Part shown: positions 1 through 11,870 of the stretch, piece after piece
Layout of the letters: each line of letters starts with the position of its first letter
Position numbering within the stretch: position 1 is the stretch's first letter
Assembly (NCBI RefSeq): GCF_027887165.1
Contig: NC_077231.1
Coordinates: 124,696,194-124,760,193 of the forward strand
Length of the DNA: 64,000 nt
Direction of reading: 5' to 3'
From: Monodelphis domestica
Lineage: Eukaryota; Chordata; Mammalia; Didelphimorphia; Didelphidae
Program-made: the position numbers and the translations under genes
The notes under the pieces: generated by a model
Database searches by the model: none
What the model saw: only the letters and a program-made list of their open reading frames with translations
Told to the model about the DNA's origin: nothing

Positions 1-701
1 AAAAAATAAAAGAATTAGGAAAGGGAGAGAGAGTAAGAGGAAATAATGGGAAAGGGGCTTAGGCCTGAGCTTTAAGAGAGACCAGTCAGTCTTTAATCCA
101 CTCACCACAAGATTTTTCCCAAGCAAGATTCTAGTGTTCAGAGAGACCTTCCAGTTTAGCTCAGGAAGCTCAACTAAGTTCAGCCACCGAGAGAGAGAGA
201 CCAGCCTCCAATTCAGCTCCAAAGCTGAATTCCCGTTCAGAGGCCTCCTGGCCTCCTTTTAAAGAGAATTTTCTCCTATGCCACCTCCCCTAAGTTTTCA
301 CATCTACCAGTCACAGTAGATGTTTTCACAGGACTGACCATTCTTAATTCACACCTTGTTATCACCTTATAGACTGGGTAGACTAAAACCTCATGCCTCT
401 TGCTAAGCTTGCTTGAACTTTTAGTGATTAATTTGACCTTCATAGGTACTTAGCACCTTTTTGTATTAGATCTAAAAATAGACCCAGCTTAAGGGTTTTA
501 GCTTTACTTTAAGTATGGGTTAAGTACTTTTCATTGTTCAGTAAGGAGTTTACAACTTTATCTTCCCCTAAAATATGCCTAAGTATGGGTGGAGTAATGT
601 TAAAGTTCCCACCTTCCTGACCAAAATCCCATTGTTTTAAAATGGGGAATGGTCCTAACCAAATGTTCTAAGGTAGAGTCTGAGAATTTTTAAGATTCAC
701 A
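1..701 (-). mobile_element. ERV LTR (family B), minus strand, cut by window start
   Basis: On the minus strand the element begins TGTGAATCTTAAAAATTC at 701 and runs off the window start. It shares blocks in the same order with the LTR at 58192-59030 on the opposite strand: ggggaagataaagttgtaaa, tgaacaatgaaaagtactta, and the segment around the acatctac...ttggtagatgt palindrome. The L1 at 711 begins just beyond it. No coding sequence is seen. Whether it is a solo LTR or attached to a provirus cannot be told. Confidence 0.75.
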
Positions 702-710
702 GAACTCACT

Positions 711-1410
711 ATTTGACAAAAACTGCTGGGAAAACTGGAAAACAGTATGGGAGAGATTGTTTAGATCAATATCTCACACCCTACAACAAGATAAATTCAG
801 AGTAGGTGAAGGACTTAAATATAAAGAAGGAAACTGTAAGTAAATTAGGTGAACATAGAATTATATCCCTGTAAGATCTATGGGAAAGGAAAGATTTTTA
901 CCATGCAAGAGAGAATATTACAAAATGTAAAATAACTAATTTTGATTACATTAAAAAGTTGTTGTACAAGCAAAACCAATGCAACCAAAATTAGAAGGGA
1001 AGCAACAAATTGAGAAAAAATATAACAAAAACCTCTGACAAAGGTCTAATTACTCAAATATATGAGGAGCTAAATCAATAATATAAATATTAAGCCATTC
1101 CCCAATTGAGAGATGGGAAAGAGACATGAATAGGCAATTTTTAGGTAAAGAAATCAAAACTATCAATAAGCATATGAAAAAGTGTTCTAAATCTCTTATA
1201 ATCAGAGAAATGCAGATTAAAACAGCTCTGAGATACCACCTCATACTTAGCAGATTGGCTAATATGATTGCAAAGGAAAGTAATAAATGTTGAAGGGGAT
1301 GTGGCAAAATTGGAACATTCATGTACTGCTGGTGGCATTGTGAATTGAACCAACCATTCAGGAAGGCAATTTGGAACTATGCCTAAAGGGCATTAAAAGA
1401 TTGCCTGCCC
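711..1410 (+). mobile_element. 5'-truncated L1, ORF2 C-terminal part (left half, interrupted)
   Basis: Plus-strand L1 ORF2 C-terminal region. It starts near a WWENW-like ORF2 segment, continues through a degenerate FDYIKLKK-type block and ends in the zinc-knuckle region (cys/his/trp-rich, CGKIGTFMYCWWHC-like) and the GLPAQ-type segment. Many stops and frameshifts. It breaks at ttgcctgccc and resumes at 3014 after an inserted L1 piece. Confidence 0.75.
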
Positions 1411-2239
1411 AACTTCCCGGTCAAGATGGCTGCAATGTAGAAGCAAGGCTTTTTCCCCTCCTCACCACTGACATATAAAGTGCCTCAAAAGGACAAAAAA
1501 ACAAAATCAGATGAGTGAAGGGGCTCCACTGTAGGTCTCAGCCTTGAAGGTAAATGGGATTGGGCATTTCCACATTATAAGGGGGTTAAATAACTCCCAT
1601 CAAAATGCCAGCTGATCAACCCCCCTCCAATTAGCACCAGAGACAGAGCCAGTGTGCCAGCATCAGAGTGAGCACAGGGCAAGTCTCTAGGTTCTTGGGA
1701 GCTGGTGGAGAACACCACAGACTTACCCCTGAGATCAGCCTAGACTTGGGATTCAAGGAGGCTGAGGAACTCAGACCTTGGGTGCAGAGATAAAGCGGAG
1801 AGGGACAACACACAGTAGAAGCCAGGGAGACTCGAAAAATAGCCTCAAGGCAATAACCTCTACCTAACTCTATACACAGAGAGCCTGCCCTCCTCACTCA
1901 GACTTCTGGTTGTGAAGGGAAGGAAAAACCAACAAAGCAATGGCCAGCAACACCCAAAAAATACAATCTTCAACCACCAAAAACAACAAGAGGAAGGTAT
2001 TGATCCTGGATAATTTTTATGGAGAAAAAAATCCAGACTACAGAGAAGACTACTAGCAGAAGACAACAAACAAGGAAACACATCTAGACCTTCCCCCAAA
2101 GAATGGAAATGGGTCACAAGTTCTTGAGGAGCTTAAATTTGAGATGATGAACCAAATGAGAAAGATAGAAGAAACTTTGCAAGAAAAGTGGGAAATAGTT
2201 CAAAAATAAAATAATAGTTTAAAAGACAGGATCTCCCAC

Positions 2240-2425
2240 TTGGAAAAAGTAGCCCAGAAATCAAAGGAAATGATGAGCAAATTGGAGACCAGAATTAAAC
2301 AGGTAGAAGCCATGAAAAGCAGGATAGACCAAAACAAAAAGGGAAAGCAAATGATCATTACTGAAAACCAATCTTTAAAGACCAGAATTGGACAAGTAAA
2401 AGCTAATGATCTCACAAGACAATAA
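2240..2425 (+). pseudogene. L1 ORF1p coiled-coil fragment
   Basis: A 61-codon open stretch rich in K, E and Q with heptad spacing, ending in the ENQSLKTRIGQVKANDL block typical of marsupial L1 ORF1. The following RNA-binding domain is broken by stops and by a SINE at 2537. ORF1p is an RNA chaperone of L1 particles; this copy is dead. Confidence 0.7.
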
Positions 2426-2536
2426 GAATTAATAAAGCAAAGTTTTAAAAAATGACAAAATTTGAGAATCATAGGCCTACCTGAAAACCTAGAAATAGAA
2501 ACCATGACATCATTCCACAAAAAAAATTATCCGAGA

Positions 2537-2731
2537 GGGGGCAGCTGGGTAGCTTTGTGGATTGAGAGCCAGGCCTAGAGATGGGAGGTCCTGGGTTCAA
2601 ATCTGGACTCAGACATTTCCTAACTCTGGGCACGTCACTTGACCCCCATTGCCTAGTCCTTACTGCTTTTCTGCCTTGGAACTGATACACAGTATTGATT
2701 CCAAGACAGAAGGTAAGGGTTTAAAAAAAAA
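2537..2731 (+). mobile_element. Marsupial tRNA-derived SINE
   Basis: Full-length: starts ggggcagctgggtagctt, has a B-box-like gggttcaaatct, the conserved body to aaggtaagggttt, and an A tail. The target duplication is aaaaaattatccgaga against aaaaaattatccaaga on either side. It interrupts the L1 ORF1 fragment. Confidence 0.9.
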
Positions 2732-3013
2732 TTATCCAAGAAAACTGCCCAAATACTCTTGACCAAGAGGGCAAAATAGACATTGAAAGAGTCCATAGAT
2801 CGCCCTCTACATTAAATCCTCAAAAGACAACCCCCAGAAATGTAATTGCTAAATTCTAGTGCTTCCAAGTTAAGGAGAAAATATTGCAAGAAGCCGGAAA
2901 GAAACAATTCAGATATCAAAGGACCACCAATCAACATTACACAGGATCTGGCAACCTCCACATTGAAAGGTCCACAAAGCTTGGAATATGATATTCAGAA
3001 AGTCTGTCTGCCC

Positions 3014-3644
3014 TTTGATCCAGCTGCTGGGTTTATACCCCAAAGAGATCATAAGAAAAATGACTTGTACAAAAATATTTCTAGCTGCGCTCTTTGTGGT
3101 GACAAAAAAAAAATGGAAAAGGAAGGAACGCGCTTTGGTTGGAGAATGACTGAACAAATTGTGGTATCTGTTGGTGATGGAATACTATTGTATAGCTAAA
3201 AGGAATAATAAACTGGAGGAATTCCATGTGAACTGGAATGACCCCCAGGAATTGATACAGAGTGAAAGGAGCACAACAAGGAGAACATTATACACAGACC
3301 AATAAGCTGTGGCACAATTGAATATAATAGACTTCTCTACTAGCAGAAATGCAGTGATCCAGGACAATTCTGAGGGACTTATGAGAAAGAATGCTATTCA
3401 TATTCAGAAGAAGAACTGTGGGAGTAGAAATACAGAAGAAAAATAACTTGATCAAATGGTTTGATGGGGATATGTTTGGAGATGTAGACTCTAAATGAGA
3501 TCACTGTGTTGCAAATACTAATCATATGGAAATAGGTCTTGATCAATGACACATATAAAACCCAGTGGAATTCTTTGTTGGTTATGGGAGGAATGGTAAC
3601 TATGGAAAAATATCCTAAATTAATTAAATAAATAAACTTTTTAA
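3014..3644 (+). mobile_element. L1 3' end (right half of the interrupted L1)
   Basis: Continues the ORF2 C terminus from the FDPA..LGLYP block through the CTKIF-AALFVV-type segment and LEEFHVNWND, then the 3' UTR ending in AATAAATAAAC and an A run. It carries stops and frameshifts. Confidence 0.75.
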
Positions 3645-4615
3645 AAAATCTCTTTGGGATACAAACCTAGTAGTGTTACTGCTGGATTAGAGTGCATGCA
3701 TTCTTTTAAAACCCTTTGGGCATAATTTCTAAATTGCCTTACAGAATGGTTGGATCACTTCACAATTCCACTAGCAATGCATGTGTCTCAATTTTGCCAC
3801 ATCCCCTCCAAAATTTATTATTTTCCTTTTCTGTCATATTGGCCAATCTAGGTGTAAGGTTGTACCTCAGAGTTGTTTTGATTTGCATTTCTCTAATCAG
3901 GAGGGATTTAGAATTTTTTTTTCATATAATTATTGATAGTTTTGACATTCATCAGTTGGGGATGAAGCAATCTTTTATATAATTATTGATCATTTACAAT
4001 TCTTTTGAAAACTTTATTCTTTAATCACTTACCTATCATTCGGTCATATAACTGTCTAGATATCTTAAATATTAGACTCTTATATGATATTTAATGCAGA
4101 GATTTTTTTTCTCACCATCCTGTTTTACCTCTTATTCTAGCTGACTATTTGTGGAAGTGCTTTTTAATTTTATACACTAAAATTTTATGTCGTTTAGAAT
4201 ATTTTTTCTCGACTTGTTATAATATTTTACTACAACCATGTGTACATGTGAATGTACTTTCCTTCATTTATCTACATTTTTTTCCCCTCATGAGATCATG
4301 TTTTATATTTTGGTTGCATGTCCATTTGGAACATAATACAATGGTGGCATATATATTAAGGTGCTTTCTAAGCTTAATTTCTGCCAAACTTCAAGTTATT
4401 TTACTTATTCTCTGTGATTTTTTAAATAAACCATCATTTCATCTATAAAGTGTAATTTTATTTTATTTTTGCCAGTTTGGGTATGTTTAATTCTTCTCTT
4501 GCCTTATTGATAGCATTTTGAGATTTATAAACAGTAATGGGGAAAGTTATCCTTTGCCTTAATCTTTACACATAATGGGAAAATATCTATTTTTTAACCA
4601 TTTCAGATCATACTA
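3645..4615 (-). mobile_element. Old L1 ORF2 fragment, minus strand
   Basis: Reverse complement of the same ORF2 C-terminal region (GLYP block, CWW zinc-knuckle block, FDYIKL region), followed by older ORF2 sequence decaying to about 4615. It lies immediately tail-adjacent to the plus-strand L1 end. Confidence 0.6.
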
Positions 4616-4654
4616 GCTCTTTGTTACATACCAAGGGAAGTCAGATTAAATCCA

Positions 4655-4812
4655 AACCCCTCATTTCAGAGGTGAGGAAACTGAGGCTAAAAAAAGAGTA
4701 AATGACTTGCCCAGGGTCATATATTAGCTAGTAAAAATTGTCTTGAGACAAATTCTTAAGCCTTCTGACCCCAAGTTCAGCACTCTATACACCAAGCTAC
4801 ACAGTTGCCACC
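4655..4812 (-). mobile_element. Old MIR/MAR-type SINE relic
   Basis: Reverse-strand CORE-like body: gaggaaactgaggct, atgacttgcccagggtca, and an end in ctctatacaccaagctac. Diverged, no clear tail. Confidence 0.6.
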
Positions 4813-5986
4813 TTGCTTTTGAATTAATGGTGGAAGACTGAGAAAAGAAACCATTCAAATTCCAACCATTCTTTTCTTTTTATTCTACAATAGTGACTCC
4901 ACAGGTCTCTGCTTTGAGCTTTGACTAGTTGGCTCAGAAGTGGTTCAGTATAACCGTCTCTCATGCTCACTCTTTTTCAAGGGGAGAACATAATACTTAT
5001 ACAATCAGATGACTAAAGAAAGTAGACAACTAAAGGAGAGAAAACCCAGAAGTGCAGAGTTATTCTTTTAAGCTAGAGGTGGAAGTTTACAAACACTTCT
5101 AAATCTATGATCCTTGTTTGGAGGTATTTCCTATATTCCATATTCCCTTGCTGCAATTTTAATTACTATGTGTTTAATGTGTTTTGTTGATTCAAGTTGA
5201 TAGGGCTTGGTAATTATGCTTTTTTTTTTAGTAGTAAGAAAGTATTTGACTGAGCAGACCAAAATACAACCTGAAAGGTTCTACCCTGTCTCATTTCTCC
5301 CCAAATTGTCCTAATAACTCTATTTCATTACTGCTAAACTGACATTTTTACAACTTAAAATGTGGCTGTTTATTCTAAAGATGGTTAAGCACAAAGCCTG
5401 TTGTAGTAATTAGACATGCTCACCAGTGTCAAAGCCTTTAAAGGATCCCTTTCTTATCATGATTTCTGTGAAGTTTTCAATTTTGGCCAACAAAGGAGCC
5501 ATCTACAGATATGTTGAAGGACAGTTCTCTCATAGAATATAACTGCCTCTGAGTCTGGAAATGTGATCTGGTATTGTTTAATAAAAATCCTTGTGTAGTA
5601 GGAAGTATCATTCATCTCTCCAGCATGAGACATTCATTTGGCTTATCCTTCCATGAAGGAAGTTACCATGTTTGCCTGACTTCTCTTATTTAATATTTTA
5701 ACATACTCAGTTCCTTCAACTAATCTTCATGTGACTTAGACTTAGACTAAAGGGTTGCTATATTCTGGACCCTCCTGCTTCTTTTTGAGATATCCCAGGG
5801 TTGGAAGAGAAGGGGGAAAAGAGGCAATGAAATATAGGAAATGATAAAGTGGCATTGTCTCAGGTTTTGTAGTTTTTTACTTCAAGTAATTTGATCCAAT
5901 TTGAACAAGCAATCTATTGAGATGGTCTATGTGTTTAGTTATGTGTATATATGTGTTGAGTGTCTTTTTAAAAAACCCTTACTGAA
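4813..5986. other. Non-coding, nothing recognised
   Basis: AT-rich intronic-type DNA with no open frame, RNA gene or repeat that I can name. Confidence 0.5.
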
Positions 5987-6192
5987 GAGGGCATCTGGGG
6001 AGCTCAGGGGATTAAGAGCCAGGCCTAGAGATGGGAGATCCTAGGTTCAAATTTGGCCTTAGACACTTCCCAATTGTGTGACCCTGGGCAAGTCACTTAA
6101 CCCCCATTGCCTAGCCCTTACCACTCTTCTGCCTTGGAACCAATACACAGTATTGATTCCAAGATGGAAGTTAAGGGTTTAAAAAAAAAAAA
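5987..6192 (+). mobile_element. Marsupial tRNA-derived SINE
   Basis: Complete copy: gagggcatctggggagctc head, conserved body, and a 12-base A tail. It abuts an opposite-strand SINE. Confidence 0.88.
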
Positions 6193-6351
6193 CAACCCTG
6201 AGTATCAATTCCAGGACAAAAGAGCAGTAAGGACTAAGCAGTTGGGATTAAGTGACTTGTCCAGAGTCACAGACTTGGGTAATTTTTGAGGCCTGATTGA
6301 GGCCCCGTCCTCCCAGATTCAAGCCTGGCTCTATCCACCTAGCTGCCCCCA
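6193..6351 (-). mobile_element. Marsupial tRNA-derived SINE, inverted and older
   Basis: The reverse-strand body (ggattaagtgacttgtcc) runs to the head tccacctagctgccccca. With the plus copy at 5987 it makes an inverted SINE pair with almost no spacer. Confidence 0.75.
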
Positions 6352-6671
6352 TAGCATGTCTTGAGATAATGTTTTTGGTGAACATTGAACTTACTACCAC
6401 AAATGCCTATTTTTTTTAACACTAGACTTTTTAGAATTAGCATTCAGTTTTGAATCACAGAATAATGTGTATATCTGGCAAAACAAAATTAAAAGTGTAA
6501 TGGAAAAACATGTGGGAAAAATAGAAGCTTTACAAGGTCAAAAATTGTTCTTGGCCTCATATCTCCAGCATCAGGTATACCTTGCACATAGTAGACACTG
6601 TAAGTTTAGTTGAATTGAATGCCTGAAGCTTGTTACTCATGATGTATGCAATAATTGCCTTGCAAGACATT

Positions 6672-7560
6672 TTTTTTTACAGTTTTTATTTTTTATTTTT
6701 TAAAGTTTATTTAGTCAATCTAGACTATTATTCCCTGGCTACAAGAATCATATTCTTTCCCTCCCTCCCCTCCCCCCAACCCTTCTGCAGCCGACGAGCA
6801 ATTCCCCTGGGCCCTACATGTGTCCCTGACCAGAACTCATTTCCATGTCACTGATGCTTGCACCAGGATGATAATTTAGAGTCTATATCCTCAATCATAT
6901 CACCCTTGACCTATGTAGTAATTGAGCAATTGTTTTTCTTCTGTGTTTCTACTTCCAGTTTTTCCTCTGTGTGTGGATAGTGTTCTTCCTCATAGATCCC
7001 TCCAACTAGGTCAGGATCACTGCATTGCCACTAATGGAGAAGTTCATTACATTCAATTGTACCACAGTGTATCAGTCTCTGTGTATAATGTTCTCCTGGT
7101 TCTGCTCCTCTCACTCTGCATCACTTCTGGAGGTCATTCCAGTTCACATGGAATTCCTCCACTTTATTACTCCTTTTTGCACAATAGTATTCCATCACCA
7201 ACATATACCACAATTTGTTCAGCCATTCCCCAATTGAAGGGCATCCCCTTATTTTCCAAATTTTGCCACCACAAAGAGTGCAGCTATGAATATTCTTGTA
7301 CAAGTCTTTTTCCTTATTATCTCTTTGGGGTACAGACCCAGCAGTGCTATAGCTGGATCAAAGGGCAGACAGTCTTTTATCACCCTTTGGGCATAGTTCC
7401 AAATTGCCCTCCAGAATGGCTGGATCAATTCACAACTCCACCAGCAATGAATTAGTGTCCCCACTTTGCCACATCCCCTCCAGCATTCATTACTTTCCTT
7501 TGCTGTCATGTTAGCCAATCTGCTAGGTGTAAGGTGATACCTCAGAGTTGTTTTTATTCT
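6672..7560 (-). mobile_element. 5'-truncated L1, minus strand
   Basis: On the minus strand: ORF2 C terminus, 3' UTR and poly(A), seen as T runs from 6672. Probable target duplication tgcaagacatt (6661) against tataagacatt (7561). It includes a 90-codon ORF2 remnant at 7249-7518. Confidence 0.85.
7249..7518 (-). pseudogene. L1 ORF2p C-terminal fragment
   Basis: Open for 89 residues and clearly homologous to the mammalian L1 ORF2 C terminus: CGKVGTLIHCWWSCELIQPF (cysteine-rich domain), then LPFDPAIALLGLYPKE and TCTRIFIAALFVVAK. The reverse transcriptase part is absent. Confidence 0.85.
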
Positions 7561-8087
7561 TATAAGACATTATTAAGAACATATATTACTAGAAAAGGAA
7601 GGGGATCAATGAGGTGGTAATGATAAATTTTCTAAAAGATTGTGATCAATTCTGTGATCACAAATTTTACTTAGGCTTTATTGAACTAAAGAATGAATTC
7701 ATTTTTAAAACCTTCAGTAATCATTTTTAGATTGATTTGAATAGTCATTTGGAAATGATGAATCAAAATGAGAGAAGACAAGTATTTTTAAAAGTATTGG
7801 GTCTCAACTTATGGGAATCACTGATATAGATGTATAGCTTTTGCTCTTATTTAAGATTAGATACAAAACCAGAAAATATGCATGATTCAATAGAGTATAT
7901 ATTGATTCTGAAATTTCTTATTTTAACCTCATCTCTTCATTCTTTTTGAAGTGGAGATTGATTTTCCCCCCTTGCAGTTCTCTTCTCTCCAAATGATCAC
8001 TTTAGAGAATTGGATATGAAACCATAAGACCTTGATTCAAATCTTGGCTCTGCTTCTACTCTTCAGGCCACAGTTAACTTATTTTTT

Positions 8088-8290
8088 TTTTTTTATAAAA
8101 CCCTTACCTTCCGTCTTGGAGTCAATACAGTGTATTGGCTCCAAGGCAGAAGAGTGGTAAGGGCTAGGCAATGGGGGTCAAGTGACTTGCCCAGGGTCAC
8201 ACAGCTGGGAAGTGTCTGAGGCCAGATTTGAACCTAGGACCTCCTGTCTCTAGGGCTAGCTCTCAATCCACTGAGCTACCCAGCTGCCCC
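8088..8290 (-). mobile_element. Marsupial tRNA-derived SINE with perfect target duplication
   Basis: Minus-strand full-length copy flanked by cagttaacttatttttt at 8071-8087 and again at 8291-8307 (17 bp, no mismatch). Little divergence from the other intact copies suggests a fairly young insertion. Confidence 0.93.
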
Positions 8291-8539
8291 CAGTTAACTT
8301 ATTTTTTAAAACTATGGTATTATTATGATGATCTCTGAGGTTCCATCTAGGATAAGATCTAATGATCCTGGGATAGTGAATAAAGATTGGGTTAAGATCA
8401 GGGACTTAGGGTTTAGGAGATACTGGCTTCTTCATTCTGTGTGATCATTTTTATTAGATATCTGAATCTCAGATTCTCACTTGGTTTTTAGGTGATTGAT
8501 AACTATGCTCTAAATAGTTTTTTGTTTATTTTTTTAAAG

Positions 8540-8706
8540 AGAGATAGCCCTAGAGGTGGGAGATCCTGGGTTCAAATTTGACCTCTTGACATTCCTAGCC
8601 GTGTGACCCTGGACAAGTCACTTAATCCCCATTACCTAGAGCACTTATTGTTTTCTACCTTGGAATCAATAGTTGGTATCAATTCTAAGAACAAGAGGTA
8701 AGAGTT
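8540..8706 (+). mobile_element. Marsupial SINE, 5'-truncated and diverged
   Basis: Plus-strand: gggagatcctgggttcaaat, gtgaccctggacaagtcac, then a decayed 3' body. Confidence 0.7.
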
Positions 8707-8749
8707 GGGGGAGGTGAGGGAAGAAATGAACTGATATCACTGAATTAAT

Positions 8750-9299
8750 CAACTGATCCCTGAGTGCGACTATCCTCACATTTGGAATATTGCAGTAAGT
8801 AGCCTTCTGCTTGGTTTCCCCTGCCTCAAGTTTCTCCTGACTATAGGCCAACCTCTACTCAGCTTTCCAAGTGATCATTAAACAGTACTAATCTGACTCT
8901 GACACTCTCTCCCCTTTCTTTCCTTCCTCATTACCTTGAGGATCAAATAAAATCTCTGACTTCGAAAGCTCTTCGTGATCTGACCTCTCTTCTTCCTGAT
9001 CTAGTCATACTGGCTGCCTTGTGTTCTTTGCACAAGACAAATCCAAGTCTTTTTCACTGGTTATCCCTTATCCCTAGAATATTCACTCCTTATTTCTACC
9101 TCTTTGCTTTCTTGTCCTCCTGTAAGGCTCAGATAAAATCTCACCTTCTGCAAGAAGCTGTTTCTGGTCTCCTTTAATGCTAGTTAGTGCCTTCCTTCTG
9201 AGATTACCTCCAATTTTCATGTTATCTCCCCCTGTTTAGAATATGAGAACTTTGGGGTCAGTGACTATTTTTGCCTTTCTTTGGATCCTCAGAGTTTCC
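8750..9299 (-). mobile_element. L2-type LINE relic
   Basis: The reverse-strand 3' region of L2 is recognisable from pyrimidine-rich phrases such as tctgacctctcttcttcctg and tctcaccttctgcaagaagc, in the order expected for the L2 ORF2 end and 3' UTR. It is interrupted by a SINE at 9300 and its tail resumes at about 9505-9570. Confidence 0.6.
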
Positions 9300-9501
9300 T
9301 TTTAAAAACTCTTACCTTCTCTCTGATAATCAGTACTAAGTATTGTTTCAAGCCAGAAGGAGCAGTAAAGACTAAGCAGTTAGGGTGAAATGACTTGCCC
9401 AGGATCACATAGCTAGGAAATGTCTGTGGCTAGATTTGAACACAGGAATTCCTCTCTCTCTAGGCCTGGCTCTCTATCCACTGAGCTACCTAGATGTCTC
9501 A
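9300..9501 (-). mobile_element. Marsupial tRNA-derived SINE, diverged
   Basis: Reverse-strand body and head (tccactgagctacctagatg) within the L2 relic. Confidence 0.8.
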
Positions 9502-9570
9502 CCCCCAGAGTTTTTTATTACAATGCTTTGCACTGAGATAAGTGCTAAATAAATGCTTCTTGACCCATCG

Positions 9571-11855
9571 TGCTTTGGCAGCTATGCAAGTCACCTTGTT
9601 AAGTACTAGGAAGCCAAAAGAACTCTAAGACTTGGACTTTGACCTCAAGGAGTTTATTAAACTGTAATTGTGAATAGTAAGATATAACTATAAACACACA
9701 TATAGATAAATAATGCATAATAACAGGCTTGTTTATATTGCTCTCTATGGTTTGCAAAAAACATCATAAATTTTATAAAGTTTGCTGCTAAGAAATGGAC
9801 TCAGATCAAGTGATTTTCCCAGTTTCACTCAACTAATCAGTAAGAAAATCTCTACAGAGACCTAGATCTTTTTGTACCAATTAAATTCAGTATACTTCAT
9901 TTGTATAAAAAGACATAACTATTTGGCAGGATGTTGTTAAATACTAAATGATATTGCTCCATGGTCTCAAAGGGTTGCCTATAGGGGCAAGAAGGATCCA
10001 TTGGATGTGTGGCATGAAATTATAACTGTTTTTGCTTTTTTAACAAAAAGCAAGAAATATATTAAATTTTACTAGTATTTATTATGTGTTGAAATTGGCA
10101 CCTTTACTTACCTATCCATGTGGTTATTAGTCACTGAGTGGGTAGAGGGAATTCTACATTTTGGAGAGATTGACAGCAGTGCCCTTACTCCTTTATTTTC
10201 TTTAAGCCTATTACAGTTTACATGAGTCCATTTAAGTGGATTTATGGATGACTATATTGCCTAGTTTTTAACCTTTACAAAATGGGCAAGTATCTTTTGA
10301 AAATCCCTGCCCAAAAAAAGCCATAGATTGAGGATAAGTGATGATAATGTGAGGACAAACAAATAACCAGAAAATAGCTTTAACTGATAATTTTCTTAAC
10401 TTTTCCTCAACCACATTAGGGGGTAAAAACAGTGATTATCTAAATCAGACCTAACAAAAATTAAGCCTCCTAAAGTGTATAGTTTCATCAAGAATGTTAT
10501 TTAAAAATATGAATTTACATCCACTGTCATTAAAGATCAGAGGCTCACTAAGTGCATATTGTGCCTTGAGGTATTAGTGGTAGTATAAAGTCATTGTGAT
10601 TTGCAAGACATTTAAAAACTAAGCATCTGTTGCTAAAAATGTTGTCACCTACAAAAAAAACATCGTCTATACAAAATATTTGGAAACAATTTTTTACCAT
10701 ATTTAAAAACTTCTCAGCAAAGAATTTCAATGGATTTTGGAACCATTTGTTAAAAATACAAAAGTCTTAATATGACTAGTTTGCAAGAATATCTGGGAGG
10801 AGACAAATTTGCTAATCAGATATAAGCAAAAAACTGTGTAATCAGATGGAATTGAAAATGTTTGTATTATAATTTAGTAAGCATAGAGAATGCTACACTT
10901 TTTAATTTCATATTAAGGTACCCTACCTTTGTGAGATCTTTTTAGCCATTAAAAGCCAAGTTTAGGTGGGAAATAACTGAATTTATATTAGAATTTTGAG
11001 ACACTGTAACACAACCAATGAAATGCATTTTTGTTAAATTGTTATTAATATTTTAGGTGAGAGTAAAACTTTGTACCCTTAAAAATAAAAATTAAATTTT
11101 GTTCATTTCATCTTCATCTCATCCTTTTTCAATACGTAAATTTTTGAGTTTTTGTTTGTTTGTTTGTTTTGTCCTTTACATCACCTACATTTCCATTATA
11201 TTCTCCTTCTAGAAATTCATCTCTTAGGCTGCTCCCTTGGTCTATTGCTATTTGTGCTTTGCTAGAACTCCAATGTTAGTTATCATCCTTCCAGTTCTGT
11301 GATTCTCCTAGTGTACTACTACTGAATGCTAATTGAAGAAGTTAGAATCATGCTGACTAAGTCCCTTTCAGATTTATGAAGAATAGGGATAAGTTCTAGA
11401 TCTTTGATTTCAATGATCATGGGAACTCCTCAGGTAAGGAAAATTTCCTTTCCAGTGTAGGTTGGCACCCTTTCTTCAATTTAGAGTCTTAGAATTGCCT
11501 GAAATTCTGAGAGGTTGTGACTTTTTCAGAGCCACAAAGTCAGTATGCATCAATCTAGAACTTGAGCCCTGGTCTTCTAGGTCATAAGGCCAATTTTTTA
11601 TCTAAGAATAAAAAGAGGGGAAATTGACAGTTCACAAAAATAACTAGCACCTTATTTTTTCAGTGATCAACTTTCACATCTGTCTTTCCTTTTCATTTAC
11701 TCCTCCAAGATCCATACAAATTAAAAATGTTCAAGTCTTCTTAACCTTAAAAAAGACTTTCAATCTTTCTCATTAGGTTGCCATCTTTTCTCTTCTCATC
11801 ATCAGTTCTTGAAAGTAGTTTTCATCCAGTTCCTTCTATTTTCTCATTACTTATT
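9571..11855. other. Non-coding, nothing recognised
   Basis: AT-rich, no coding frame of note and no repeat I can name. A short (GTTT)n run is at about 11155-11170. Confidence 0.45.
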
Positions 11856-11870
11856 CAGCCCTCTATTTTT

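Larger units (their letters stand above)
1411..2998 (+). mobile_element. Inserted L1 5' end with ORF1, lacking ORF2 and 3' end
   Basis: Starts with an L1-like 5' end (cccggtcaagatggctgcaa), has a GC-richer 5' UTR, then a degenerate ORF1: coiled coil at 2240-2425 and RNA-binding part at about 2830-2995. It is flanked by imperfect 15-bp copies, aaagattgcctgccc (1396-1410) and aaagtctgtctgccc (2999-3013), read as a decayed target duplication. It ends inside ORF1 with no poly(A). The minus-strand L1 at 41780-43575 carries the same ORF1 region. Confidence 0.6.

Noticed and set aside
3644..4615. Twin-priming inversion of one L1 (plus part 3014-3644 next to minus part 3645-4615)
   Set aside because: In twin priming the inverted part lies 5' of the normal part; here it lies beyond the poly(A) end, so two separate insertions are more likely.
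6922..7455. 177-codon plus-strand frame
   Set aside because: Exactly antisense to an L1 ORF2 C terminus whose own frame (7249-7518, minus) has clear homology.
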